A stretch of 64,000 nt of DNA from Phycomyces blakesleeanus NRRL 1555(-) (lineage: Eukaryota > Mucoromycota > Mucoromycetes > Mucorales > Phycomycetaceae), in assembly GCF_001638985.1 (NCBI RefSeq), contig NW_017265136.1, forward strand, positions 124,001 to 188,000, read 5' to 3'. The first letter of the stretch is position 1. Each line of letters starts with the position of its first letter. The notes under the pieces were generated by a model. The model did no database searches and had not been told where the DNA came from. It saw nothing but the letters and a program-made list of their open reading frames with translations. The position numbers and the translations under genes were made by a program. Positions 25,095 to 37,411 of the stretch are shown piece after piece.

Positions 25095-25345
25095 TGATAA
25101 AATAAATTGAGTTATTACAAGTGGAAAGAGAAATAACGAAATTAAAATAATGGCGCAGCAAAATTAAGTGGGCCTCTATATACAAGAATGCAGAAAAAAA
25201 ATGAGTCAAAGTGAGAGAGGTAGGGGAATGATAAGAATAGTAGGAAATGAAAAAAGAAGAATAAGAAAAAGGAAAAAAAAATGTATACTCTAAATGGCAT
25301 ATACATTATGTGGATATGCTCGTCAAATGATTACGTTAATTAAGC

Positions 25346-26660
25346 TTATCTAGAAAATGAATATGGTGGAGGGGGTTGCATAGGTGCTCCACCATTTTGG
25401 CGAACCATCATCCATTCTTGCCTTCCTGCCTGTCGACTCTTCTTCTTAAAATCAAGGTAACACGGACAAAGAAAAAACCCCGGCTTTTCTAATGTGTTCT
25501 GGGCATCGACCATGGGGTCGCTCAATGCTTCTTTGTAGGTAGGCAATGTCGCAAACTCTTCCTTTAAGCGACAGTCTAAGATTGTGATGGGTGTATCGAG
25601 GTGTATCTGGACCCTTTCAGAAGAATCTGGGACGGAAAGTTCGATATGAATCCGAAGGTTGTGATTAAACTTCATCTGAGAAAAAAAGGTAGTGTGGTTA
25701 AGTGTGAGGCAGTTTGGCAAGGTAAAAATAAAGCGATGTTGGAAGGGATTTGAGAGCGGGATGTGAGCATTCTTGGCCGCAAGTGCTCTTCTAAGGTGTG
25801 TCAGTGGTACGTCGGAACATGGTACAAGCCCATTCAATGCCAAAGAAGGGTCCTCTAGGTTGGTCACAGACGTCAATTGGAGTTTGTAATCGTGGGATTC
25901 TTTGCGATATGCATTGAACTCCGGTAGTTGATAGACTCTTCTTTCAGTTAGGACAATTGCTATTGATTCTAGGTGAACATGTTTAAGATGAGGTGCAAGT
26001 ATAACTGAAATAGGAAACTGTGTTCCAGATGAAGCTATCGCTTTATCGATACAAATTGTGGCGTCACAGGCATCAAATTTACGATCTACTACAATCGAAG
26101 GACTTGGTAGAGCGTACGAAATGAGGGATGCATCTGAGGATGTCAATGTACGGAGGAGCATGATGTTGCGTCTGCATCTTATATTTGTACCCAGCCCATT
26201 TCGATGAACTGTCGCATTAACATAATAATATACTTTTGCTATTTCATCTTCGATCGTCTCCACCATTGTGTTCGGTAAGAGAAATGTGAATGGCCAACGA
26301 TTCAATCCGGCCGGGATCATGACCGATTGATCTTCTGGTAATGTCTGGAGAATAAGGTTTTGCTCATGAATAGTTTTTTCATGATACACCTTTCCGCGCG
26401 ACCCGAGACCTGCTTTACGATCAGAATAGCCACCAAGAAAATAACCACTTTGGAAATTTACCTTCTGGCCACAGCATATAAGATCTACCTACTAATTGGA
26501 CTATCACATCACAGGCATGTATAGGTTTTGATAGAACCAATTCAACTTCTCCTCGGAGAACATGAGTAGCTGGATCAGTGGGTGGTCCTCTCAAAATTGT
26601 TACCGGCTCAGCCAGTTCGATAGTGAGGTGTTTGCTGGCAGGGAAGAACGGCACCGGCAT
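25346..26660 (-). CDS. Alpha-arrestin (ART-type ubiquitin-ligase adaptor)
   Basis: Two exons, 26462-26660 and 25346-26409, give 420 aa. The N-terminal arrestin fold is recognisable (LTIELAEPVTILRGPP; VLRGEVELVLSKPIHACDVIVQLVG), followed by the C-terminal arrestin half (ATICIDKAIASSGTQFPISVIL; HVHLESIAIVLTERRVYQ). Near the end are LPTYKEA and the PY motif PPPPYSF, which in this family recruit the WW domains of Rsp5/Nedd4 ligases. Alpha-arrestins select plasma-membrane transporters for ubiquitination and endocytosis. Whether it acts on the ammonium transporter elsewhere in this window cannot be told. Confidence 0.85.
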
Positions 26661-28021
26661 GGTTTTTGTTGGGTAGTAAGCGGGTAAAACAAGACAAGGA
26701 GTATCTTACTATGAATAGAATTGCATGGTAAATACACCTGTCAAATGAAAAAGCCCTTTTTATTCGGAGCATCGAATCTCTTTTTTTTTTCATCTTTTGC
26801 AGTATTGTACAAGCCTTCAACTTCCGTTCTTCTACACGTTTCAACTTAAATGATATTCAACTTGTGCTGTTCACATGTTTACTTAGTGCGAGGAGTCTAA
26901 ACTAGAAGGCTTATTGAGATGAATAATTCCAATATGGCAAATTTAAATGGATTTTTTTTGGGCGCTTTAAAAACCAAACTTCTTTACCCACATGGCGGTT
27001 TACAGTTTTGAGCAGGGTTTTAATATTAGAGGATGCCATTGAAAGAACGAATCATTTATAGATTATCTGTAGAGCTGTATCAAAAGTAACTTTGTTTATG
27101 AACTCCGAGTATTCTTCTTGGCACACTATTGTTTCTTTTCTTGTTGTTTTGAATTATATAAACGGGATCCCTTTCGTATTTTAACAACAAAGAAGTGATT
27201 TATTGTGACAGATACAAGATACGTATATTTTCTGGAAAATATATAAATAAACATTATGAACGAGCGATTCAGAAAATCCCATTGATCATTGCTAAGATTT
27301 CCTGATACTAGAATATCTAAATACATACTATTTTTTTGTATAAAGCAAATATAGAGCAAGACCAGTACTGGCAAGAGAAAAAAATTGTCTGGGAATCCCA
27401 AGACTTCTTAGTTTAGGAGGCAAATGGCATATTCGGAAAATCGTAATAATTAAATTGAAATTAGCCTTTAAAAGAGAGTGTGAAGGAGTTTTTAGAGAGA
27501 GTGTAGACTTGTAACAATTCTTTATTAATTTTCTTGGACGTAAAAAAATTCTACATGGGTAAAAGACTTTTCGTCTAATGATATTATCTTTGGTACTTTA
27601 GACTATACATAAAATTTTGTTAAAGTACCCCTATGGTAATGAATCGTGGTGTAAAGCAAGTTAACAAAAATTAAATCTGATAAAACCTGGTTCATTAACC
27701 ATCTTCTAGCCCGCTTATAGCCCGCTTCTAATCCGATGTACTACAGCCAAAGTTCAGTATAGTAGAGAGGATGTAGACTTTCAGCAAAATTTTCATCAAG
27801 CTCAATCAATATATAGTAGTGGAGTAAATTTTTACAAGTCCATACCCTCTCCTTTGAAGAGATGGTTTCCACTCCTAATTTTAGAACGTACTGATTGTAA
27901 TACTTTACGCAGCTTTGAGCCAAATAAAAAAAAAGTATCATATCGGCAAAAGACTTTCCTGACCCTGAAGAATATGTCTACACGACATAAATAGATTGAA
28001 ACAAAAAACGAACTAGGAAGA

Positions 28022-28438
28022 ATGAAAGAACGTGATTTGGAGCGGCGAGTCTCGGCTTCCTCTTTTAAAAGAAGTGGGTACAAGCCTGTCTGGATAAAGG
28101 CTGGTGAGAAGCACAATAACGACTGCTTACAGCCAGGTTTCTCATGAAATATATGATCGGTAACCACATGGGAATGTGTCTGAATTGGTGGTGGTGCTTA
28201 ACCACTTGATTTTATAAATGATAACATGTACTGTGGACTTGTAAAAAAAAAGAAAAACAGGACTTTAACCCATCCTATAGAATATGGTTGTACAAGATCT
28301 CTGAACTATTATTTTCAAGAAGACAACGCAAGGCTTGACAAAGTTTTGCGAAAATGGCGCAATAGATATTTTAGTATAAAATTTTCTTGGGGCTCCGTCG
28401 AAGATTCAAAGTATTGGAATGATAGATATCATATATAA
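28022..28438 (+). pseudogene. Decayed Tc1/mariner-like transposase fragment
   Basis: In one reading frame, interrupted by several stops, two blocks resemble Tc1-type DDE transposases. The first is KPVWIKAGEKHNNDC (from 28082), like the VWRKPGE..NP.C block. The second is YYFQEDNARLDK (near 28310), like the FQQDNA..H block that holds the second catalytic Asp. The spacing between them is about right for the family. The sequence around 28455 may be the remains of the DLNPIE block but is not clear. No terminal repeats were identified. Inference from short motifs only. Confidence 0.4.
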
Positions 28439-29656
28439 TCTTTTGAATTGTCGTATGTCCTCCAAAACTTTCTAACCCACAACCTTGAGATTTTTTTATT
28501 AAAAAAAAAAGAATCTCTGTAAGAGGAGTAAAAAGCTATTAACATGAATATATGCAAGAGGCGTTGTTCTATCAAACGTAACAAAGCAATGATTGTCAAG
28601 ATAGCATAAAAAGACGAAGAAGAGGCGAAGTTACTTGGTTTTAATGGATAAGTCACGTAGCCCAAACTTTATAGTGAGTTAATTGAAGAAATACTAGTCG
28701 TATAAGCAAAAAAAAAGACTAATATAAGTTCATGGCATTCATTTCCATTTCTCTTGAGGAAGGTTTTTGGATATCTCTGTGTATTTGAATAAGTACATCA
28801 CTCCCTTTGTATGTGTGTGTTTAAAAGCCTTCAGGGACACCATACATACACACAATCTCTCAGAGAGAGAAAGAGAGAGAGAGAGAGAGAACTGGAAGAA
28901 AGTTTTAGTTCCAGGAGGATAAGACTAATAATCATGCGAGTGATAAGTCAATGGTATTTAAGTTTAACTAAGTACACCTTTTAGGTAGCTGATCATCTCA
29001 GAGTCCAAATATCAACCAACTAGAGCGTTCGTTTTTATATGTCAAAAGAAGAATATAGCTGTAAAAACACCGTTTAATAATTACTTATCATTTGAGTCAT
29101 TTGACGAAAAGGTAATTTTTAAAAGTCTTTTAATTGAAGAGATTTTTTCTTACGTCTTAATGTGAGCAAACAGCACACCTATATTTAATATATATATATA
29201 TACTCATTTTGATGTACCTGTTTTATTCAATTGTAAAGAGAAAGTGTATATTTAAGAGGAAGAAGATATTTAAAAATAAAATAAAGATGAGACGAGACGA
29301 TACTATACGAGACTTTATTTTACTGCGCACTGTACCATTGAATGGAATCAAACACTACTATTAATTGATATACTATAGATTTAGTATAAATAGACTGCTC
29401 ATTAAATGATCGCTATATTTGATAAATATATATGTCTTTAAATTATATGTATACCTATAGATTCCAATTCCAATCCAAAATACCATTGCTCCATAGGCTG
29501 GACATTTGTGTGTTAAGCTCGTTGCAACATAGTATTTAGCATATAAACCAAAATATCTTATACTTGTAATAATAGAATGTGTCAAGGTCAAAATTATCTT
29601 TATTTATATCTCTCCTTTTTTTATTTGTATATATTTATTTAGTGGTCAAGGCTGTT

Positions 29657-29715
29657 CTTGGTTCTCGTACCCCACAGCTAAAACGATGTGGGCTCTGTAC
29701 GACACTGGTGACAAG
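29657..29715. other. Strong hairpin, possible structured RNA
   Basis: TCGTACCCCACA (29665-29676) pairs with TGTGGG (29687-29692) and GTACGA (29697-29702): 12 base pairs with a CTCT bulge and a 10-nt loop. CTTG (29657-29660) and CAAG (29712-29715) can extend the stem after an internal loop. It lies in a gene-poor, locally GC-richer island. It matches no RNA family I recognise. Confidence 0.35.
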
Positions 29716-29983
29716 GTCGATTGTTTAGAAACCGCAGTCATACCTGATTGCACTTTATATATATTCTTTCCTTTTTCTTCTTCTTATTTTTAGCCCAAAG
29801 CAGTATTAGATTCCACATGCCTTGGTCAATCAACAATAAGGCTATATAATCAATGCATCTATAGATTAGGGATTAGGAAAGGATCTAAAAAACAGTAGAT
29901 CTCAATGACCTTTCTATTGAATCTGCAATAGTTGGCACAGAGGTTAAATAGCTTAACAAACTTTCGTGACTGTTGGCAGCTTT

Positions 29984-30046
29984 GTTCTTGTTCTTGTTCT
30001 TGTTCTTGTTCTTGTTCTTGTTCTTGTTCTTGTTCTTGTTCTTGTT
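29984..30046. repeat. TTCTTG hexanucleotide microsatellite
   Basis: About ten perfect GTTCTT units in tandem. The open frame across it (Val-Leu repeats) is a by-product. Confidence 0.95.
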
Positions 30047-31085
30047 TTTGCTTTAGGAAAAAAAGTCTCTACAGGTAGATATGTATATATAAAAGTACAG
30101 TTTTTTGGAGTCAATCAATATATGTATAGTTATATCTTAACCTGCATTTATTAATGAAAATAGATATATAGAAGGTGTATTTTTTTTGCAGGATTTAGGC
30201 TCTGGTCAAATATAGGATTCTTCCTTCTTTTCTTCTTTCTATTCTTTTCCTCTTTCTTTTTAGTAGTAGTAACAGTGTTATTCTTATTCCTTTTTCTATT
30301 GTATATCTTATTTTTTATTCCCCTTTATTCTGTGGTCATTGTTTTTCTTTTCTTTTGAAGGACTCCCTTGACTATTCGTTTTCTTCAGGGATTTTCTTCT
30401 TTTATTTATTTCTGTCAAAATCTTTGAAGAATAATATGTGTGTTTTGGTAGATAAGCCGTGTCTTACAAAGGTGCCAATCCTGGTCTTTTGATAGAATCA
30501 TTGCATGCACTTAAATACTACCAAATAAGTCTTTTTAAAAGAAAAAGTAAAATTCATAAAGTAAAAGCCCCAAAAAAAGCATAAAATAAAAAGACTTTAT
30601 GAATACATAATATAATATAAAATGGAATGAAATGAAATGAAAATAAAATATATACACACACACACATGTATATATATAAAAGAGCGCGGGTTTGCATAGT
30701 TGAGATTACAATTAGCACTCCATTGGTAAGACCATGTTAGTTTTAATGCAACAGACAAGGCTTTGCTTTGAAAGTCAAATGGACACAAAGGAGCCTTTGT
30801 TTTTTATATATATTTTCATCGATTCTTATAGCTTTATATCCCCTAATGTATTCATTCGTCAAGAACATACCCCTCTCTTCCTATCACTTTTTGGCTCTCC
30901 ATATATGGAGAGTTTTCTCTTTTCTTTTTGCTCTTCTTGCTGTCTACAGCCTGAACATTTGACAAAAAATAAATAAGGGGTGGAAGGGGGGACAGGTTGA
31001 AGGAGGAGAGGGCCCAATAGACCTTAACTGACTACCCACCTACCAACCAACCAACAAAACTATCTAATTGTCTGTATGTCCGTAT

Positions 31086-31110
31086 GTCTGTCTGTCTGTC
31101 TGTCTGTCTG
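31086..31110. repeat. TGTC tetranucleotide repeat
   Basis: About six tandem TCTG units, followed by diverged CTACCTAAT and CCTGA repeats up to about 31206. Confidence 0.85.
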
Positions 31111-31355
31111 TATATATGTCTGGTTGCCTAGCTACCTAATTACCTAATTACCTATCAATATACCTACCTATCAACCTTACTTTACCTGACCTGACCTGAC
31201 CTGACCTTGGCCCTTTCTATCCCGTCACTTTGCTGTGGGTTGAGTTTCGTTTTCTATTTATTCTTCAACTTATATTCTCTATTTGTTTTCCTTTCTCTCT
31301 TCTTCTCTTTCTCTCCCCCTTTTCTTCTTCTTCTCTCTTTTCTTCTCTATTTATT

Positions 31356-34300
31356 ATGTCCAATTCAGGAACGCGTCATACAAGTCTGGCTGCTCATGAA
31401 GAAGCCAGCCAGATAATAAAGAAGCTTAATCTTATAGATCCATTGACTCTTTTCCCAGAAAGCAAAAACACCACCGTAAGTCTATCATTTTAAGAAACAC
31501 GCCTATAATTATCCTTAGCCTCCCTTAGGACAGCGTCTATTATCCACACTCACCAATCTCGTCACACTCTCTCGTCTTGGCCATCCCTCACAACTAGCCT
31601 CTCATCTCATCACACTTTCAACTGCCTCAACCCTGCTTTCATCACTTATCAGCACCCTATTAGCCCCTCATCGATCAAATAACCGTCCCACTAAGCTTTA
31701 TGGATCTCTCGGACGTACCTCCCAGTCAATCTCATATTCTACACCACAGGCACTCTCTAGTGTCATTCAACGCGAAACAGACGCAATCCACAAAGAAATC
31801 GAGAGACTTGGCCGACGAGTGAATTCAGTCACACGCACTTCACTACCACTCACTCACCAAACATGCCAAGTAAGAAAAAAAAAGAATTGATGATGTGATG
31901 CTATTATTGTTTGTAGAGTGCATGGCCTGATCCGTCTTATTTTCTTTTTATTATTGTGATCGCCAAAGCTTTCAGAAGCAACCCTTTTAAGCCATCTACA
32001 TAAATTAACTGAAGCACTTTCGAACCTTCAATTATCCATCACCCGGGCTCATGCCGCAATCCACCGCAAAGGTAAACCTCGACTCTACAAACGTCTTTCT
32101 TTCTTATTTCTCATATCTCACTTTCTCTGGTACATCATCCGTGCACTGTTGATCGTCCTTGTACAACCCAACCCCTCCCCAACCCAACCCATGCTCAATT
32201 TTATTTTGTAATTTTCTACGCATTTCTGAATTACTGTCCAAAGTACACGCACCATTACCAAGTCTATCTAGTTCATCATCCCTAGGGACCCAACACAGGG
32301 ATCCACCATTGCTAACTTCCCGTAGTTGTTCCAAAGTAGAAACACTGTCTCCTTGGAAAAAGTACGTTTAACATAGTTCAATATAACCCTCCACAAAATA
32401 TCTGTTCGAACCAAAAAACAAATACATATATATATATCAATACCTTGATTATTCAATCTTCAAAAACAAAAAAAATGCTTTTGCTTTTGCTTTTTATTTT
32501 ATCTTATTTTGTAGTGAACGGTCCGATTCAGGTAAGCGTACAAACCCTTTGGATTACACGTGGAAATCTGTGACCAACGACGTTGCATATGTACAACCCC
32601 AGTCGGAAAGAGACTTATCCACAGTCTAGCAGCCTTCAAGACCCGGCCCACTCCCCTTCCACAAGTACCTACAAAAGCATCAGAGAAGTCAGAGAAGCCT
32701 GAGAAACCAGACCAGGCAGAGCAACCAGACCAGCAAGAGCAGCCAGATAAACCTTTAAAAGAAAAGCTCTTTGTAGATTCAGAAGACAGTGATACGTCTG
32801 AATCATCTGGACTAATCCACAGAGGCTCTAAAAACAATACATTTAAGCAACTCTTTCACAGCAAACGCGAAAAGAAAACGAGTGGAGGACGAAGTTTGAA
32901 AGAACTTTTTCACATCTCCGCGGGCCATAAAGAGAATATTGAACAGGCTAATGCGGCTAAACGAAGAGGGACCATTAATACCTTTTCAGTTAATCAGGTA
33001 ATTAATTAGACGGCGTTGAATGATATATTATCGTTTGATTTATTGTTTGTTTTTTTGGTCATATAGTGTTCATCAAAGGCATATCCTTCAAGGACCCTGA
33101 CCTTCCACTCATATTCATCAGACACAAAATCCCCAATTACAAGCCAATCCGCCGAAACGGCCCGAAGACCACCCCAGACACATACTCATACACTCTTTTC
33201 TACCTTGCGCCACACAGCCACTACTCGACGGCCAAAGAAGCGAGTGGACCATGTACTGTCAATTATCTCAAAAGCGCCTCAAATGTCGGCCAGCAGTGAT
33301 ATACCACCCCAAGGCCAAGACTTTGACCTAGACCTTGATCTTGACATGGCTTCTTCAACGATCTCGCTTGAAAGTGATCTAATATTTTTGCCGGCGTCAT
33401 CATCTATTACATTAGCTAGTTATTTAACTGGTCCCCTAGAACCTAGCACATCAGAACCAACAAGTCCTAGCCGTCGTATAAGTCAATGTCCGACAATTCG
33501 ATCTTCTGGATCATCATATTTCTCGGCTCGTTCTTCTCACTCCACCTTACACTCCTTAGCTAGTGAGCCGTGCGAATTGAACAAGTACAGAAAGGCAATC
33601 GATTCAGAAGAAACTCTAGGTGAGCCATCTACACCTACGCCCACGTCTACACCTACGCATACACCCACACATACACCCACACCTGATCCAAGCCATACAC
33701 CTTTGTCATCCACTACTCTTCTGCTAGATCGGCCCGAGTTTTTACTTCAGGACTTGCCCAAATCACTCCACAGTCCTGGATCAAACACACCAAAACCTGT
33801 GTCTTTTTCGATACCAATACCAAAAGGCGAGACAGTTAAGGAAAAACAGTTTTCTCTATCTCTTGGCTTCCCATCGGATCTTTCGCCATCTCGCGCATCC
33901 CAGACAAGGACTCGAAAAGAAGGCGAATTGTATTTTGTGTCAGAGAATGGCCAGGACGTTTTGGTGTTGAAGAAAATATCATGTAAATTGGATATAATGG
34001 CTGGTACAGTTGACAAATTGCTTGATAAATTGGCAGATGAGACAGCTCAAGGTAAAATTATATATACTATAATTGATGCCAAAAGGCTTTAAGAAAATTG
34101 AAAAAAAAGACACTTATGATTGAAAGGAGTTATTTAGATCTTGATTATGTGGATACGTTCTTGATGAGTTATGCGTGCTTTACAAGCTCCATGAGATTAC
34201 TGGATAGTTTAATGAGACGATTCCATCCACCTACACTGGTCAACAGACAGGGGAATATTCAAAAGGTACCAAGGTGTATCCAGGCAAAGTAAGCTGATCC

Positions 34301-35316
34301 ATATTTATTATCACACCTTTGGTTAATTATTATTTATTTATTTATTATTTTTTCATTTTTTGTTTTAAAAAAAAAGGGTACTGAATGTCATCTCTCGATG
34401 GGTTAAACTGCAGTGCCAAGATTTTAAGCAAGCTGGTTTGCGGAACAGACTTGCTCATTTCATTGAACATGGAGTAGCACATGCTGGTTTTAGTATAGAA
34501 GCTGGCTTAATACAAGATGCCTTGGATGTCCAGGTAAGGTCCATTGTGATGAACTTTTGTCTTCTCCCTCAGAATGTAAAACCTGATCTCCTAATTATAC
34601 TGTATTGTATTATGCTTTTTGATCAATAGCTCGCCCAGCAAGCCCGTAAACGACATTCTCTTGTGGCATTAACATCTCATTCATTAAGTTCGTTTGGAGC
34701 ATGGTCAATGCCAATACAGGATGGTTCTAGCCCACCTTCGCCCTCTTCCTCGATCCCCTTTTCAGCAAACTATCGTCCGTCCACCACACCAAGTTTACAG
34801 TCATTCGTATCTTTTAATACCAGTACCCCGCCCGACTCTCCAACTTTCATGCCTCCTCCTAGTGGGTTAACTCTTATCCCAGGTGTGCTGACTTTGAAGG
34901 CCAAAGATATCGCAAGGTACCTTACCTTGGCGGATTTTTATATCTTTCGGTGTATAACTGCCTACGAATATATGCATGGTCCCTGGCGAGACCCTCACAA
35001 TACAGCCAATGAGCCCTTTGACCCGAATGACTCAATTAGCTTGCTTGCTCAGAGAGCTAATATGGTAAGTAAATAAATAAATATATACATATATTTATAT
35101 ATAAAAGAAGAGAGGTATAGAGAAAGGAACCAAAGGAAGAAAAAGAAAAAGGATATAACCTTTAGGTTTTTTTTTATTTATGTATGTATATGTATATATA
35201 TTGGGTTTCATTATCGTCAAACAGATAAGTCATTGGGTGATTCATGATGTATGTACATCTCAATCAGCCAAGCAAAAGCGTAATATTATCCGTCGATTAA
35301 TTGAAGTTGCAAAGGT

Positions 35317-35348
<32 letters not shown>

Positions 35349-35986
35349 CTATACAAAGAGTATAATTTCTTGTAGGTTTAATTTTTTTAAAGAAAGATAG
35401 TAATGATAATAATTCTAATAATGATGTGTGTGTGTATATCGACATATAGTTTTGTTTGGATTGGAACAACTTTCACACAAGTATGGTGATTACTATGGGA
35501 CTTTTGAGTGGAGCTGTCCAACGTCTTGAAGATGCCTGGCAATCCCTGCCTCACCGTGACACGCACACGTTTGAAATCCTTCAAAAGAATCTAGACGTTT
35601 GCAACAATATGTCAGTGTATCGTAATGCGTTGCAAAAGGCAAAGGCACCCGCGATTCCCTTTTTTCCGCTTGTTCTCAAAGATGTTACTTTTTTTATGGA
35701 CGGAAATGCGACCATGATGCCGGAATCATCGTCTTCTTCTTCGCCCGGGTTGATCAATTTTGGCAAGTTTCGATCACTGGTTCAGTTTCTGGACTGCACA
35801 GTCAAGTATACTAGTGAGAACTATTATTTTGCAGGCGACCTTGAACATCTGCCATTTTTTCCTGGAGTAACATTACACAGATCGGCCCATGTTGCTCCTC
35901 TCGATTGGGTAGCAGAGGTAGTAGAACGACGAATCCAAGCAGTTTCAAGGTGTCATCAAGATCCATACTGTGAAATTTTGAAGTAA
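31356..35986 (+). CDS. Ras guanine nucleotide exchange factor (REM plus CDC25 domain)
   Basis: Exons: 31356-31475, 31534-31869, 31969-32071, 32244-32361, 32515-32531 (17 nt), 32603-32997, 33067-34051, 34110-34288, 34377-34533, 34630-35064, 35225-35314 and 35450-35986, about 1,155 aa. The N-terminal half is long and Ser/Thr/Pro-rich, with acidic and basic patches. The REM (RasGEF_N) domain starts at GTVDKLLDKLADE and includes DYVDTFLMSYACF and VLNVISRWVKL. The catalytic CDC25 domain follows: LTLADFYIFRCI, ISHWVIHDV, RRLIEVAK, NNFHTSMVITMGLLSGAVQRL and the C-terminal helices. Such proteins load GTP on Ras at membranes to drive growth and cAMP signalling. At 34052-34110 the canonical sites do not restore frame: one base must be lost, most simply in the A8 run at 34101-34108. 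Confidence 0.85.
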
Positions 35987-37373
35987 CAGAAGAAAAAAAA
36001 ATACAGCCATTAACGACCGAATTTCAATGAAGGCGCAGTCTCGTATACAAAAAAAACAAAAACAAAAACACACGCACATATACACTTACACTTACACATA
36101 CAACATACAACATACAACATACAACATACAACTCAAAACATGTTCCCCTTGCTCTTACTCGCTCTTACACACACGCACTCTTTCTCCTTGATTATTTTTT
36201 GGTGTTTAAAAGAAACACAAACAAAAATAAGGAGAAAAGGGATGGTTCAAAGCCAATATTTCTTTTATTTTCTATTCTTCTTCTTTTTGGAGGAGAGATG
36301 GTCTTTATACACACATATATATACATATTCTTGCATATTCCTCAAACATCTTGCCTCACCAAGACTTGGAGTAAATGCCAAGAAAACAAGGTGGACCAAA
36401 AAAAGACTATAGGAATCTAATTTTTCATTTTGCATAGAAGCATACTACCGTCTTATATGTTTGTGGGCGGGTGTATGCTTTACATTTTTTCCCGTTTGGC
36501 AGAAAGGATTCCCCAAAACACAAGATGTAAGCGCTTGGAGAATTCATTCAAGTCTATTGTGTCAAAGGCTTCATTTTTCTTTTTCTGTATGAAAGTTTCT
36601 GTATATAGTAAATTTTATTATTATTATTTTATTCTTCTTCTTCCTCTTCTTCCTCTTTGTATCGAATTAACAGACAAACGTCGTTAATGACATCTGTACT
36701 CTACAAGTCATATCTTGTGAATCGAGCCACAGTAAGCAGATCCTTTCCTTTTTGTACCCCCCTCCTTTTAAAAATAAAATAGAATGAAAGAGAAAGCATA
36801 AAAGGTATATTTACCTAATGCATGCAATAGGGTAATAAATAGAGGCTACTAGTATGTGTCTATTTCAATCTATGGAGCCAAAATTATTAATATCCATAAT
36901 ATTTAAAGATACAAAGTAAACTTGTGGGTTTTAAATCGATGTGTCTAAAGACAGTAGAACATACATTACCTTGTCATTCTGGAGAATGTGTAGGAATCTG
37001 ACTCTCTTCATCTAGGGAAACAAAACAGGATATATTTACTTTATTTCTTCACTGATTGTACTCTACTAGATCATATAGACCCAATGTTGATCTTATTTTG
37101 GTTGAATTTTAAGGATTCCTTACAAGACCATGTCAAGACCCTACTGCTCTCTGATTCTATTTAAACCCAAGATCCTGCAGACAACAATGTAACCAATTTG
37201 TAGATCATAGGCGTACTTTGTAGCGTACAAGCTGTGTCTTATGAATATAAATTCAAAGATATTCGCTAAAAATACACCTCATCTCATCAAAGGAAAGAAA
37301 GAAAGAGATATTTCTAAATGCCCAATTATATATACTCTTTCTCCTTAACAAATACCTTTTTTTGATATATACA

Positions 37374-37411
<38 letters not shown>

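Larger units (their letters stand above)
26661..31355. other. Gene-poor region with decayed transposon and simple repeats
   Basis: About 4.7 kb with no intact gene. It contains a perfect 9-bp inverted repeat (27592-27600 and 27621-27629, GGTACTTTA/TAAAGTACC), the Tc1-like remnant at about 28022-28438, GA runs (28867-28890), a strong hairpin at 29657-29715, the TTCTTG hexamer array, TGTC repeats, and pyrimidine-rich leader sequence before the RasGEF start. Confidence 0.55.

Noticed and set aside
29966..30154. Val-Leu repeat open frame
   Set aside because: Translation of the TTCTTG microsatellite.
36140..36687. Three overlapping plus-strand frames downstream of the RasGEF
   Set aside because: Low-complexity, no conserved motif, no splice structure; likely 3' UTR and spacer.
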